Shown in pieces: positions 11,776-18,503 of a stretch of DNA of 32,707 bases. Below the pieces are notes generated by a model. The model was not told the DNA's origin. It ran no database searches and was given only the letters and a program-made list of their open reading frames with translations. Positions within the stretch are counted from its first letter, which is position 1; every line of letters starts with the position of its first letter. Both the position numbers and the translations under genes were made by a program. The stretch is from a virus. The stretch covers positions 1 through 32,707 of the IMG/VR virus record IMGVR_UViG_3300042364_000053, one strand, 5' to 3'.

Positions 11776-12104
11776 AGGCGTACGCGGCTGGAATCATGGA
11801 CGGTGAAGGCTGCATCAGGTGGAACAACACACCAACTGTCGAGATCACCAACAAGCACATCGGGGTGCTGACCATGCTCGCGGGATACTGGGGCGGCTCT
11901 GTGCGGGACAAGGGCAACGACACATACGTCTGGACCCTGCACAGCAAGAAGGCCGTCAGGTTCCTCAAGGATGTGGGCAAGTTCACGGTGATCAAGTTGC
12001 CTCAGGTGTTCATGCTGCTGCTGGCGGCACATGAGCGGGACCGAGTCAAGCGCCAGAAGTACATCGATCAGATCAAGAGGCTCAAGCATGTCTACACCAA
12101 TTGA
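11757..12104 (+). CDS. LAGLIDADG-type homing endonuclease-like protein
   Basis: The product is 115 aa. Residues about 6-20 (LKAYAAGIMDGEGCIRW) match the LAGLIDADG helix, including the acidic residue expected to bind metal. One motif in a short protein implies that it would act as a homodimer. The later part (VGKFTVIKLPQVFMLLLAAHERDR) resembles the C-terminal half of small members of the family. It starts at TTG 11757 with AGGAG 4 nt upstream, so it overlaps the last 19 nt of the DNA polymerase gene. The polymerase reading frame is uninterrupted, so this is free-standing rather than intron-borne. Catalytic activity is uncertain. Confidence 0.72.
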   Translation: MVRNSLKAYAAGIMDGEGCIRWNNTPTVEITNKHIGVLTMLAGYWGGSVRDKGNDTYVWTLHSKKAVRFLKDVGKFTVIKLPQVFMLLLAAHERDRVKRQKYIDQIKRLKHVYTN

Positions 12105-12288
12105 GTACATCACCACGGAAGAGATCATCACGGAACTGAAGAAGCGGTTCGATGAATTGGCCTTCATCGGGTTTGCCGTGCGCTCCAAGAAGGAGGACGG
12201 TTACACGATCTGCTTCAAGACCTCCATGCACGGGGCATTCGGTCTTACGCACATCCTGAGCAAGGCCGCAGAAGCGGAGGCAACATGA
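12088..12288 (+). CDS. small hypothetical protein
   Basis: The product is 66 aa and is not recognised. I chose ATG 12088 because AGAGG lies 8 nt before it; an upstream in-frame start at 12031 would lie within the homing-endonuclease-like gene and has no good site. The fold looks alpha/beta (TEEIITELKKRFDELAF, IGFAVRSKKEDGYTICF). It overlaps its neighbours on both sides (17 and 4 nt), so it is translated as part of the replication operon. Confidence 0.6.
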   Translation: MSTPIEYITTEEIITELKKRFDELAFIGFAVRSKKEDGYTICFKTSMHGAFGLTHILSKAAEAEAT

Positions 12289-13019
12289 GTACGACACTGC
12301 TGATTGACGGTGACATCCTGATCTACCACATCTGTGCAGCGACCGAATACGTTGCTCGGTACGACGATGACATCGACTGCGTCTTCGGGAATGTCAAGGA
12401 GGCTTTGGTTCTGACCGACGAGAAGGTCACCGAGTGGATGAAGCGGCTTAACGCCACCAACTGCATCTTCGGGTTCACCGGACCGGACAACTTTCGCAAG
12501 ACGATCTACCCTCCCTACAAGAGCCACCGCAAGAGCGCACGCAAGCCCTGTGGGTTCAAGCAGGTCAAGGAACTGCTGGGGAACGGGTTCAAGACCGTCA
12601 CCGAGCCGACACTTGAGGGGGATGACATCATCGGTCTGTTGCAGAACGACATCGGCACCACGTTCGAGAAGACCATCATTATCTCCTCCGACAAGGACCT
12701 CAAGAGCGTCCCCGGCTGGGTCTGGAATCCCGACAAGGACGAGGAGCCTGTGTTCCTCACCAAGGCCGAGGCAGACCGCAACTGGCTGATGCAGACCCTT
12801 ACGGGGGACAAGACCGATGGATACCCGGGGCTTGAGGGGATCGGTCCAGTCAAGGCAGAGCGCATCCTGAAGGAAGGCACGTTCGAGGAGGTCCTTCAGG
12901 CTTACACCAACGCCGGGTTCAACGAGGAGTTCGCCCTGTCTCAGGCACGTTGCGCCCGTATCCTCAGGCATGGCGAATACAATTGGGAAACTAAGGAGGT
13001 CAGGCTATGGAACCCATGA
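12285..13019 (+). CDS. 5'-3' exonuclease (T7 gp6-like, FEN family)
   Basis: The 244-aa product matches the T7 gp6/FEN-type exonucleases, which remove RNA primers and degrade host DNA to feed phage synthesis. Metal-binding Asp residues are seen early (LLIDGDILIY, Asp 8 and 10), at EGDDIIGLL, at SSDKDLKSV, and at TGDKTDGYPG. The latter leads into a helix-hairpin-helix (GLEGIGPVKAERIL) for DNA backbone binding. It lies downstream of the polymerase gene as in T7. It is somewhat shorter than T7 gp6 (300 aa). ATG 12285 overlaps the previous stop. Confidence 0.92.
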   Translation: MSTTLLIDGDILIYHICAATEYVARYDDDIDCVFGNVKEALVLTDEKVTEWMKRLNATNCIFGFTGPDNFRKTIYPPYKSHRKSARKPCGFKQVKELLGNGFKTVTEPTLEGDDIIGLLQNDIGTTFEKTIIISSDKDLKSVPGWVWNPDKDEEPVFLTKAEADRNWLMQTLTGDKTDGYPGLEGIGPVKAERILKEGTFEEVLQAYTNAGFNEEFALSQARCARILRHGEYNWETKEVRLWNP

Positions 13020-13342
13020 ACCGTTCACGTCTTCTCGCAACCCACAAGGAACTGTGTGACGAGGCCCGTGGCCTGTCCGAGAGGAAGAACCACGACTACT
13101 CGGGAGGCAAGGATGACTCGCACCCCTTCCTCAACTTCACCCGGTGCGAGGCCATGGGCATCTGCAAGACCGAGGCAGGCATCATGGTGCGCCTCACGGA
13201 CAAGATGTCCCGCCTATCGACCTTCATCACCACAGGCGAGTTCAGGGTCAAGGATGAGGCAGTCAAGGACACGGTCCTCGATGTGATCAACTATGTGGTG
13301 ATCCTGTACGCCTACATCCAGAGCAAGAAAGATGCCGAATAA
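13007..13342 (+). CDS. DUF1599 (nucleotide-modification-associated) protein
   Basis: The product is 111 aa. The pattern KNHDYSGGKDDSHPFLNF, then MVRLTDKMSRL, then DEAVKDTVLDVINYVV is the DUF1599 signature (nucleotide modification associated domain 1), an all-helical MazG-like fold. Family members are thought to act on nucleotides; the exact reaction is unknown. It follows the exonuclease gene, overlapping by 13 nt, which fits a role in nucleotide supply or clean-up. The ATG at 13007 has a strong AAGGAGG 8 nt upstream. Confidence 0.82.
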   Translation: MEPMNRSRLLATHKELCDEARGLSERKNHDYSGGKDDSHPFLNFTRCEAMGICKTEAGIMVRLTDKMSRLSTFITTGEFRVKDEAVKDTVLDVINYVVILYAYIQSKKDAE

Positions 13343-13535
13343 CGACCTTTCTAAGGAAGGCGTCCCACCTCCTAGGCTGACGCCTGAGTTGCTTGGGTTC
13401 CTTGACAGGACCTTTCCTGAACGCTGTCCAGACACGAACGAGACTCCTGCGGAGATCTTCTTCAAGTCAGGGCAGCGTTCGGTCGTTCGATATCTCATAC
13501 GCATCTACGAGGAGCAAAACGAGAATGTGCTTTAG
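13332..13535 (+). CDS. small conserved protein upstream of the portal
   Basis: The product is 67 aa. The pattern LTPELLGFLDRTFPERCPD, then FFKSGQRSVVRYLIRIYEEQ is one I associate with a small protein encoded just before the portal gene in marine T7-like phages. Its function is unknown; a structural or assembly role is possible from position. It overlaps the genes on both sides by 11 nt. Confidence 0.68.
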   Translation: MPNNDLSKEGVPPPRLTPELLGFLDRTFPERCPDTNETPAEIFFKSGQRSVVRYLIRIYEEQNENVL

Positions 13536-13737
13536 CAGCCCTAAGCCAGCAGCGCCGCCGCCACCCCCGGCTCAACTCCCCGAGGCTCCACGGATGGCCA
13601 ATGTGGCGGCTCCAATGATGACCCAGTCACGTCCCAAGCCCCCTGCGGCAGCCTCTGAGATGTTCCAGTCCAAGGGCAAGCGCCGCCTCCGTATCCAGAT
13701 GGGTACGTCCCCGGGCGTCAACATTCCGGGAACCTAA
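13525..13737 (+). CDS. small proline-rich protein before the portal
   Basis: The product is 70 aa. It starts MCFSSPKP, continues with a proline-rich stretch (AAPPPPPAQLPEAPR), and ends RLRIQMGTSPGVNIPGT. The MCF start, Pro-rich middle and terminal GVNIP-type motif recur in small proteins next to podovirus portal genes. Its role is unknown. A GAGGAG site lies about 13 nt before the ATG. It overlaps the previous gene by 11 nt and ends 3 nt before the portal start. Confidence 0.65.
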   Translation: MCFSSPKPAAPPPPPAQLPEAPRMANVAAPMMTQSRPKPPAAASEMFQSKGKRRLRIQMGTSPGVNIPGT

Positions 13738-13740
13738 AAC

Positions 13741-15276
13741 ATGCCAGACACAGGCAAGGCTCTGTACCTGAACCTAGAGACCCGCAGGTTTCCGTACCTA
13801 GAGCGTGCCAGAGACTGTGCGAGGCTGACCCTGCCGCACCTGATGCCCGACGAGGGCGACAAGACGGCATACAAGTTCCCGACCCCATACCAGTCAGTAG
13901 GTGCGCGAGGCGTTAACAACCTCTCGTCTGCCCTGCTGCTGTCGCTGCTGCCTCCCAACGCTCCCTTCTTCCGCTTCATCATCGACCCCAAGGCTGCCCG
14001 TGACCTTGAGACAATCTCTCCCCGCGCCAAGGGCGAGGCCGAGCAGACGCTGTCGAACATGGAGCGGATGGTGATGAGGGAGATCGAGGGGCAGAACATT
14101 CGTGTGGCCCTGTTCGAGGCCCTTAAGCAACTGATCGTCTGCGGGAACGTCCTTCTGTACTTCCCCGATGAAGGTCCCATGAGGGTGATCCGTCTGGACC
14201 GCTATGTGGTCAAGCGTGATCCCATGGGGCATGTCCGCAAGATCGTCATCAAGGAGAATGTGTCTCCTGCTGTGCTGCCTCCCGAGGCTGCCGCCATTGC
14301 CAAGACCTGCATGTGTTCCCATGAGGACACCGTGGAGTTGTACACATGCGCTCACATGATGCCGGATGACAAGGTTGAGGTGTATCAGGAGATCGGCGGG
14401 GTGGTCCTGCCAGACTCGGTGTCCACCTACCCCCTTGAGAGAAACCCGTTCCTCGCCCTGAGGATGCACCGGGTCGATGGAGAGGACTATGGCCGAGGCT
14501 ACGTCGAGCAGTATTACGGTGATCTGGTCTCCCTCGAAAGTCTCTCTAAGAGCATTGTCGAGGCCGCTGCTGCCTCTGCGAAGGTTCTATTCCTTGTCAA
14601 TCCGGTGGGCACCACCCGTCCGAAGAAACTGGCCCAGTCTGCCAACGGCTCGATTATCGAGGGGAACGCCGCCGACGTGACGGTCCTTCAGGTAGCCAAG
14701 GCGGCTGATCTAACGGTTGCGCTCCAGACGATGAACACCATCAACGAGCGCCTGAGTTACGCCTTCCTGCTGACCGAGGCATCCATCCGCAACGCGGAGC
14801 GTGTCACCGCCGAGGAGATCCGGCTGGTCACCCAGAGCATCGAGCGCCAACTTGGAGGCATCTACAGCCTGCTGTCGCAGGAGTTCCAGTTGCCTCTGGT
14901 GAACCGCATCATGGACCGCCTGACCAAGGCCAAGAAGATGCCCAAGATCGATAAGAAGATGGTCACCCCCACGATTGTCACAGGCATCGACGCCCTTGGT
15001 CGTGGCAATGACCTCAACAGGCTGGACATCTATTTGCAGGGAATTGCACAGATTCTTGGACCCGGCGGTCTCCAGCAGTATGTAGACTTCCGTGAGTACA
15101 TGAATCGCCGTGCCGCAGCCCTCGGTATCGACACGGCGGGTCTGGTCAAGTCTGAGGAGCAGATTGCTCAGGAGCAGCAACTGGCCATGCAACAGCAGAT
15201 GCTCATGCAGGCAGGACCTCAGGCAGCCAGAACACTAGGAAACATTGCCGAGGACAGGTTTAGAACCCCACAATGA
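13741..15276 (+). CDS. portal (head-tail connector) protein, T7 gp8-like
   Basis: The 511-aa product forms the dodecameric ring at the capsid vertex, through which DNA is packaged and ejected. Typical T7-type portal blocks include KFPTPYQSVGARGVNNLSS near residue 45, DGEDYGRGYVEQYYGDL near residue 245, and TEASIRNAERVTAEEIR near residue 345, where gp8 proteins have a conserved R-x-ERVTA-x-EI. The C-terminus is Gln-rich and probably helical (QEQQLAMQQQMLMQ). Length is close to T7 gp8 (536). Translation is probably coupled to the scaffold gene through an ATGA overlap. Confidence 0.95.
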   Translation: MPDTGKALYLNLETRRFPYLERARDCARLTLPHLMPDEGDKTAYKFPTPYQSVGARGVNNLSSALLLSLLPPNAPFFRFIIDPKAARDLETISPRAKGEAEQTLSNMERMVMREIEGQNIRVALFEALKQLIVCGNVLLYFPDEGPMRVIRLDRYVVKRDPMGHVRKIVIKENVSPAVLPPEAAAIAKTCMCSHEDTVELYTCAHMMPDDKVEVYQEIGGVVLPDSVSTYPLERNPFLALRMHRVDGEDYGRGYVEQYYGDLVSLESLSKSIVEAAAASAKVLFLVNPVGTTRPKKLAQSANGSIIEGNAADVTVLQVAKAADLTVALQTMNTINERLSYAFLLTEASIRNAERVTAEEIRLVTQSIERQLGGIYSLLSQEFQLPLVNRIMDRLTKAKKMPKIDKKMVTPTIVTGIDALGRGNDLNRLDIYLQGIAQILGPGGLQQYVDFREYMNRRAAALGIDTAGLVKSEEQIAQEQQLAMQQQMLMQAGPQAARTLGNIAEDRFRTPQ

Positions 15277-16016
15277 GCAACCATCAGCAAGTGACAATCG
15301 TTCGAGACACCGCAGAGACAAACAATGAGACCGACGCGCTGGCAGAAGCAATCTCTCAGGCACAGACCCCAGCCGCTACCGACGCTCCAGCCCAGCCAGC
15401 CCAAGCCCGACCCGAGTGGCTCCCTGAGAAGTTTCAGGACCCCACAGAACTGGCTAAGGCGTATTCTGAACTGGAGCGCCGACTGTCTTCTGGCTCTGGT
15501 CCGCTAGATCAGAACTCGCTTGAGACCTACTCCAAGGAGTTCTCCGAGAACGGGGATCTCAGCGACGAGTCGATCCAGAAGATCGCAGGCATGGGCATCC
15601 CAGAGCATCTGGTGCGTGCCTATGTGGATGGGCAAAAGGCTCTGGTGGACACGAACACCAAGACCATGATGTCCTACGCAGGCGGCGAACAGGCGTACAC
15701 CCAGATCCAGAACTGGGCAGCGGACAACATTGCCGAGGACGAGATCGATGCGTTCAACAGCATCATCGAGTCTGGCAACATGTCGAACATCAAGATGGCA
15801 ATTCAGGGACTCAAGGCTCGCTATGAGCAGGCCAACGGCAAGCAGACCGGACGCCTGATTCAGGGCGAGATGTCTGGTCCCGCAGGAGGCGCTTTCAGGT
15901 CGATCTCCGAGATCGTTGAGGCCATGAAGGATCCTAGGTATGCGCGTGACCCGGCATATCGCAAGGATGTCGAGTCTCGGGTCGCCCTGTCCAACGCACT
16001 AGGAGTCGCTCGATGA
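15273..16016 (+). CDS. capsid assembly scaffolding protein, T7 gp9-like
   Basis: The 247-aa product has the usual podovirus scaffold layout. It has a low-complexity, Ala/Pro-rich N-terminus, a PEWLPEKFQDPTELAKAY segment near residue 48 that is a hallmark of these proteins, a helical middle, and a C-terminal end (DPRYARDPAYRKDVESRV) expected to contact the capsid protein. It guides procapsid assembly and then leaves. It is a little shorter than T7 gp9. It lies between portal and capsid genes, but three small membrane/lipoprotein genes are inserted before the capsid. Confidence 0.9.
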   Translation: MSNHQQVTIVRDTAETNNETDALAEAISQAQTPAATDAPAQPAQARPEWLPEKFQDPTELAKAYSELERRLSSGSGPLDQNSLETYSKEFSENGDLSDESIQKIAGMGIPEHLVRAYVDGQKALVDTNTKTMMSYAGGEQAYTQIQNWAADNIAEDEIDAFNSIIESGNMSNIKMAIQGLKARYEQANGKQTGRLIQGEMSGPAGGAFRSISEIVEAMKDPRYARDPAYRKDVESRVALSNALGVAR

Positions 16017-16198
16017 AGAACGCAAAGACCACCGCACTTGGCATCGCAACCATTCTGACCGCACTCTCGTCGGCAGCCATGGCCATGCTTGATGGCGATC
16101 CGGCAACCACCTTTGACATCGCTGCTGTGATCGCCGCTTGCACCGCAGGCGTGGGTCTGATCCTTGCCAAGGATGCAAAGGAACCCGAGACCAAGTGA
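16013..16198 (+). CDS. small two-helix membrane protein, possible holin
   Basis: The product is 61 aa. It has two hydrophobic segments (residues about 7-27, TALGIATILTALSSAAMAML, and about 36-52, IAAVIAACTAGVGLILA) separated by DGDPATT and closed by a charged KDAKEPETK tail. This LDGDPATT...GLILAKD pattern recurs in small phage membrane proteins of unknown role. A holin-like job is plausible but not shown. AGGAG at 16001-16005 lies before the ATG. It overlaps the scaffold gene by 4 nt and the next gene by 1 nt. Confidence 0.72.
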   Translation: MKNAKTTALGIATILTALSSAAMAMLDGDPATTFDIAAVIAACTAGVGLILAKDAKEPETK

Positions 16199-16377
16199 TG
16201 GGCTGGATTGGGCAGATTGTCCACGCCATCCTACTCTTTCTGGAACGTCTGGTATCTAAGGAAACACATGCCAAAGATGCTGACCCAACTGCTGGCGGTG
16301 TTCGTGATCGGTTCCGCGACCGGGTGCGCCACCACCGTGATTCTGGTTCCTCCGGGAACTCCGGTCCAACTGGCTGA
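16198..16377 (+). CDS. small amphipathic protein overlapping a lipoprotein gene
   Basis: The product is 59 aa. It has a hydrophobic N-terminus (MGWIGQIVHAILLFLERLVS), then THAKDADPTAGGVRDRFRDR and a basic, glycine-rich tail. Similar short proteins (hydrophobic start, R-D-R repeats) occur in many phages without a known role. The start overlaps the previous stop (TGATG), so it depends on coupled translation. The lipoprotein gene begins within it, in another frame, and they share 110 nt. The layout recalls overlapping spanin genes, but this protein lacks the long periplasmic coiled coil of an Rz protein. Confidence 0.55.
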   Translation: MGWIGQIVHAILLFLERLVSKETHAKDADPTAGGVRDRFRDRVRHHRDSGSSGNSGPTG

Positions 16378-16528
16378 ACCTGTCAAGGCACATGTGTTCG
16401 TGGTCCAGAAGGATGGGACCAAGATCATGTCCAACAATCGCGTCGAGATCCCCGCTGGGTGGTGGACCGCAGACGTACCTGAGGAAACTGGCACTAAGCC
16501 AGCGGCTGCGCTTCCACGCTCCAAGTAG
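16268..16528 (+). CDS. small phage lipoprotein
   Basis: The product is 86 aa. A signal peptide (residues 1-19, LTQLLAVFVIGSATGC) ends in an ATGC lipobox with the lipidated Cys at 20. The mature part has VPPGTPVQLAEPVKAHVFV and NRVEIPAGWW, a pattern I know from small lipoproteins widespread in podoviruses and siphoviruses. An outer-membrane or lysis-related role is possible. AAGGA lies 5 nt before ATG 16268. It ends 24 nt before a terminator, so it is the last gene of the portal operon. Confidence 0.7.
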   Translation: MPKMLTQLLAVFVIGSATGCATTVILVPPGTPVQLAEPVKAHVFVVQKDGTKIMSNNRVEIPAGWWTADVPEETGTKPAAALPRSK

Positions 16529-16551
16529 AGCCTGACGCAGACCCAAACCCC

Positions 16552-16590
16552 GAGACCTCTCCCTTAAGTGGGTGGGGTCTCTTTCTTTTC
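16552..16590 (+). terminator. rho-independent terminator before the capsid gene
   Basis: GAGACC at 16552-16557 pairs with GGTCTC at 16576-16581. The stem continues inward as TCTCCC/GGGTGG with one mismatch and a 6-nt loop. A pyrimidine run TTTCTTTTC follows. It separates the portal operon from the capsid gene. Confidence 0.82.
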
Positions 16591-16711
16591 CGGCTAGTTA
16601 GATGGGCCGGGAAGCGTTGTTGATTGGCCCCTTGCGAGGGACAACCCTTCGGACAGCGCACCTGCATCTGAACAACAACACGTCCTTTCTTTCCCACAGG
16701 AGTCCATTCAA
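16591..16711 (+). promoter_or_regulatory. capsid leader, expected late promoter region
   Basis: This 121-nt gap lies between a terminator and the capsid gene, so a promoter is expected here. I see no host -35/-10 pair and no full GTCTAG palindrome. A CCGGC/GCCGG hairpin occupies 16591-16611, and CCCTTGCGAGGG and a purine-rich CACAGGAG ribosome site (16696-16702) follow. The phage RNAP promoter cannot be named from one copy. Confidence 0.35.
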
Positions 16712-17815
16712 ATGGCTTCACATGATTACACGGGACCGTCGCGCCTTGGTCAGGTCAATCTGGCCGGGGACGTTGACGAACTGTTCCTGAAGGTGTTCTC
16801 TGGCGAGATCATCACCACGTTCGAGAAGTTCAACGTGATGATGCCTCTTCACCGCGTTCGCACGATTGCCAGCGGCAAGTCTGCCACGTTCCCGGTCACG
16901 GGCGTTGCAGAGGCCAAGTACCACACCCCCGGCGAGAGCGTTCTCTCCGAGGCTTCGGGTACGTCGCTGTTCGCCGCTTCGGCCTCGGCCGGCTCGCCCA
17001 CCACGTCCTTCGACTCGGGCAACAGCCCCACGTCCAAGTACCTGAATCGCTTCAAGCACAACGAGAAGGTCATCTTCATCGATGACGTGCTTCTCTCCAG
17101 CGTCTTCGTGGCCGACATCGATGAGATGAAGAACCACTATGACGTGCGCAGCATCTACAGCACGGAGATCGGTCGCGCCCTTGCCTACACGGCAGACAAG
17201 AACCTGATCCGCACTGTGATCGCAGGCGCTCGCCGCACCACGGATCGCTTCGGCGGTTCGGATGCCGAGTACCTTGGTGCTCAGGTCCAGATCAACTCGT
17301 CGCCCACGGGCACGACCCTGATCAACGGTCTGTTCGAGGTCGCCCAGAAGATGGACGAGCGCAACGTGCCGAGCGAGGAGCGGTTCTGCATCCTCAAGCC
17401 CAGCATGTACTACAAGTTGGTGAACGAGAACAAGGACGCCATCAACCGCGACTACGGCAACGACGGCAACGGATCGACCGCTGCTGGCGAGATCGTGTCG
17501 GTGGCTGGCATCCGCGTCCTCAAGTCCAACCACGTTCCCGCGACCAATGAGAGCGCCGTGAACAACATCCACAACGCCACTGGCGTGAAGAATGATGTCT
17601 ACGGTTCCAGCGGCGTCGGCTACGGTGGTACGTCCTACGCTGACACCGAGGGCGTCGTGTTCCACCGCGAGGCTCTGGGCACGGTCAAGTTGATGGACCT
17701 CTCGCTGGAGACTGACTACATCATGGAGCGCCTCGGCACGCTGATGCTTGCCAAGTACGCCATGGGTCACAACGTCCTCCGCGAGGAGTGCTGCTTCGAA
17801 CTGATCTCGACCTAA
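16712..17815 (+). CDS. major capsid protein, T7 gp10A-like
   Basis: The 367-aa product is the HK97-fold major head protein of T7-like phages. Typical features are the start ASHDYTGPSRLGQVNLAGD, FSGEIITTFEKFNVM near residue 30, the SGKSATFPVTG strand near residue 53, FIDDVLLSSVFVADIDEM near residue 123, and a C-terminal MVERLG-like stretch (IMERLGTLMLAKYAMGHNVL). Length is close to T7 gp10A (345). Codon use is highly biased (GTC, AAG, GAG, CTG), fitting very high expression. It has its own leader with CACAGGAG and is flanked by terminators on both sides. Confidence 0.95.
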   Translation: MASHDYTGPSRLGQVNLAGDVDELFLKVFSGEIITTFEKFNVMMPLHRVRTIASGKSATFPVTGVAEAKYHTPGESVLSEASGTSLFAASASAGSPTTSFDSGNSPTSKYLNRFKHNEKVIFIDDVLLSSVFVADIDEMKNHYDVRSIYSTEIGRALAYTADKNLIRTVIAGARRTTDRFGGSDAEYLGAQVQINSSPTGTTLINGLFEVAQKMDERNVPSEERFCILKPSMYYKLVNENKDAINRDYGNDGNGSTAAGEIVSVAGIRVLKSNHVPATNESAVNNIHNATGVKNDVYGSSGVGYGGTSYADTEGVVFHREALGTVKLMDLSLETDYIMERLGTLMLAKYAMGHNVLREECCFELIST

Positions 17816-17844
17816 TCGAGTCGGTTCTCCCACCTGAGTGAAAC

Positions 17845-17886
17845 AAAGGGGGAGGTTCCAAGAGATTGGGGCCTCCCCCTTTTGTT
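17845..17886 (+). terminator. terminator after the capsid gene (T7 T-phi equivalent)
   Basis: AAAGGGGGAGG at 17845-17855 pairs with CCTCCCCCTTT at 17872-17882 around a 16-nt loop, followed by TTGTT. The flanking A-run could make it work in both directions. It is placed like the T7 late terminator after gene 10, lowering tail gene expression relative to capsid. Confidence 0.85.
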
Positions 17887-17906
17887 CGACCTTCAAAGAG
17901 GATCAC

Positions 17907-18503
17907 ATGTCGCTGACAAAGACCACCAAGTTGCAGGCGATCAATACCATGCTGTCTGCCGTAGGCGAGCCTCCGGTCAACTCCCTGACGGCCCTTAGGG
18001 CAGACTCGCTGATTGCACAGAACATCCTCGATGAGGTCACTCGGGATGTCCAGTCCTACGGATGGCTGTTCAACACCGAGGACAACATCGAACTGGTGCC
18101 CGAGACAGGTACCGGGTACATCTACATCACCGACAATGTCGCCCGTGTGGACATGGATCCTGCCTACTACAACTACGACATCACGATCCGTGGCAACCGC
18201 CTGTACGACCGCAAGACCAACTCCTATGCGTTCTACGGCCCGATCAAGGTGACCCGTGTGCTGCTGATGGACTATGATGAGATGCCTGAGGTGGCACGCA
18301 GGTACGTCTTCATCCGTGCCGCTAGGATCTTTCAGGACCGCGTAGTCGGCTCGGAGAGGCTGCACATGTTCACCCAAGCCGACGAGATCGCCGCCCTTGC
18401 AAGGATGAGCGAGCATGAAAACGAGACAGGCGATTACACGATTTTCCAGAGTCCTGACATCGCACGGACCTTCATCCGTCAGGGCCAGTACCGGGTCTAC
18501 TGA
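17907..18503 (+). CDS. tail tubular protein A, T7 gp11-like
   Basis: The 198-aa product forms the adaptor ring between portal and tail nozzle. The opening LTKTTKLQAINTMLSAVGEP is the usual start of this family, followed by DVQSYGWLFNTEDN and RRYVFIRAARIFQDRVVGSE. Length equals T7 gp11 (196). I chose ATG 17907 because AGAGGA lies just before it, whereas an upstream in-frame start at 17838 would lie within the terminator. The gene overlaps the next by TGATG. Confidence 0.93.
   Translation: MSLTKTTKLQAINTMLSAVGEPPVNSLTALRADSLIAQNILDEVTRDVQSYGWLFNTEDNIELVPETGTGYIYITDNVARVDMDPAYYNYDITIRGNRLYDRKTNSYAFYGPIKVTRVLLMDYDEMPEVARRYVFIRAARIFQDRVVGSERLHMFTQADEIAALARMSEHENETGDYTIFQSPDIARTFIRQGQYRVY

Noticed and set aside
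12031-12087. Longer form of the 66-aa protein from 12031
   Set aside because: The extension is Ser/Arg-rich, lies in the homing-endonuclease-like gene, and has no ribosome site. ATG 12088 has AGAGG 8 nt upstream.
16718-17896. A 392-aa ORF on the minus strand opposite the capsid gene
   Set aside because: It mirrors the biased codons of the capsid gene, has no ribosome site or recognisable domain, and spans the capsid terminator. It is a shadow of the real gene.
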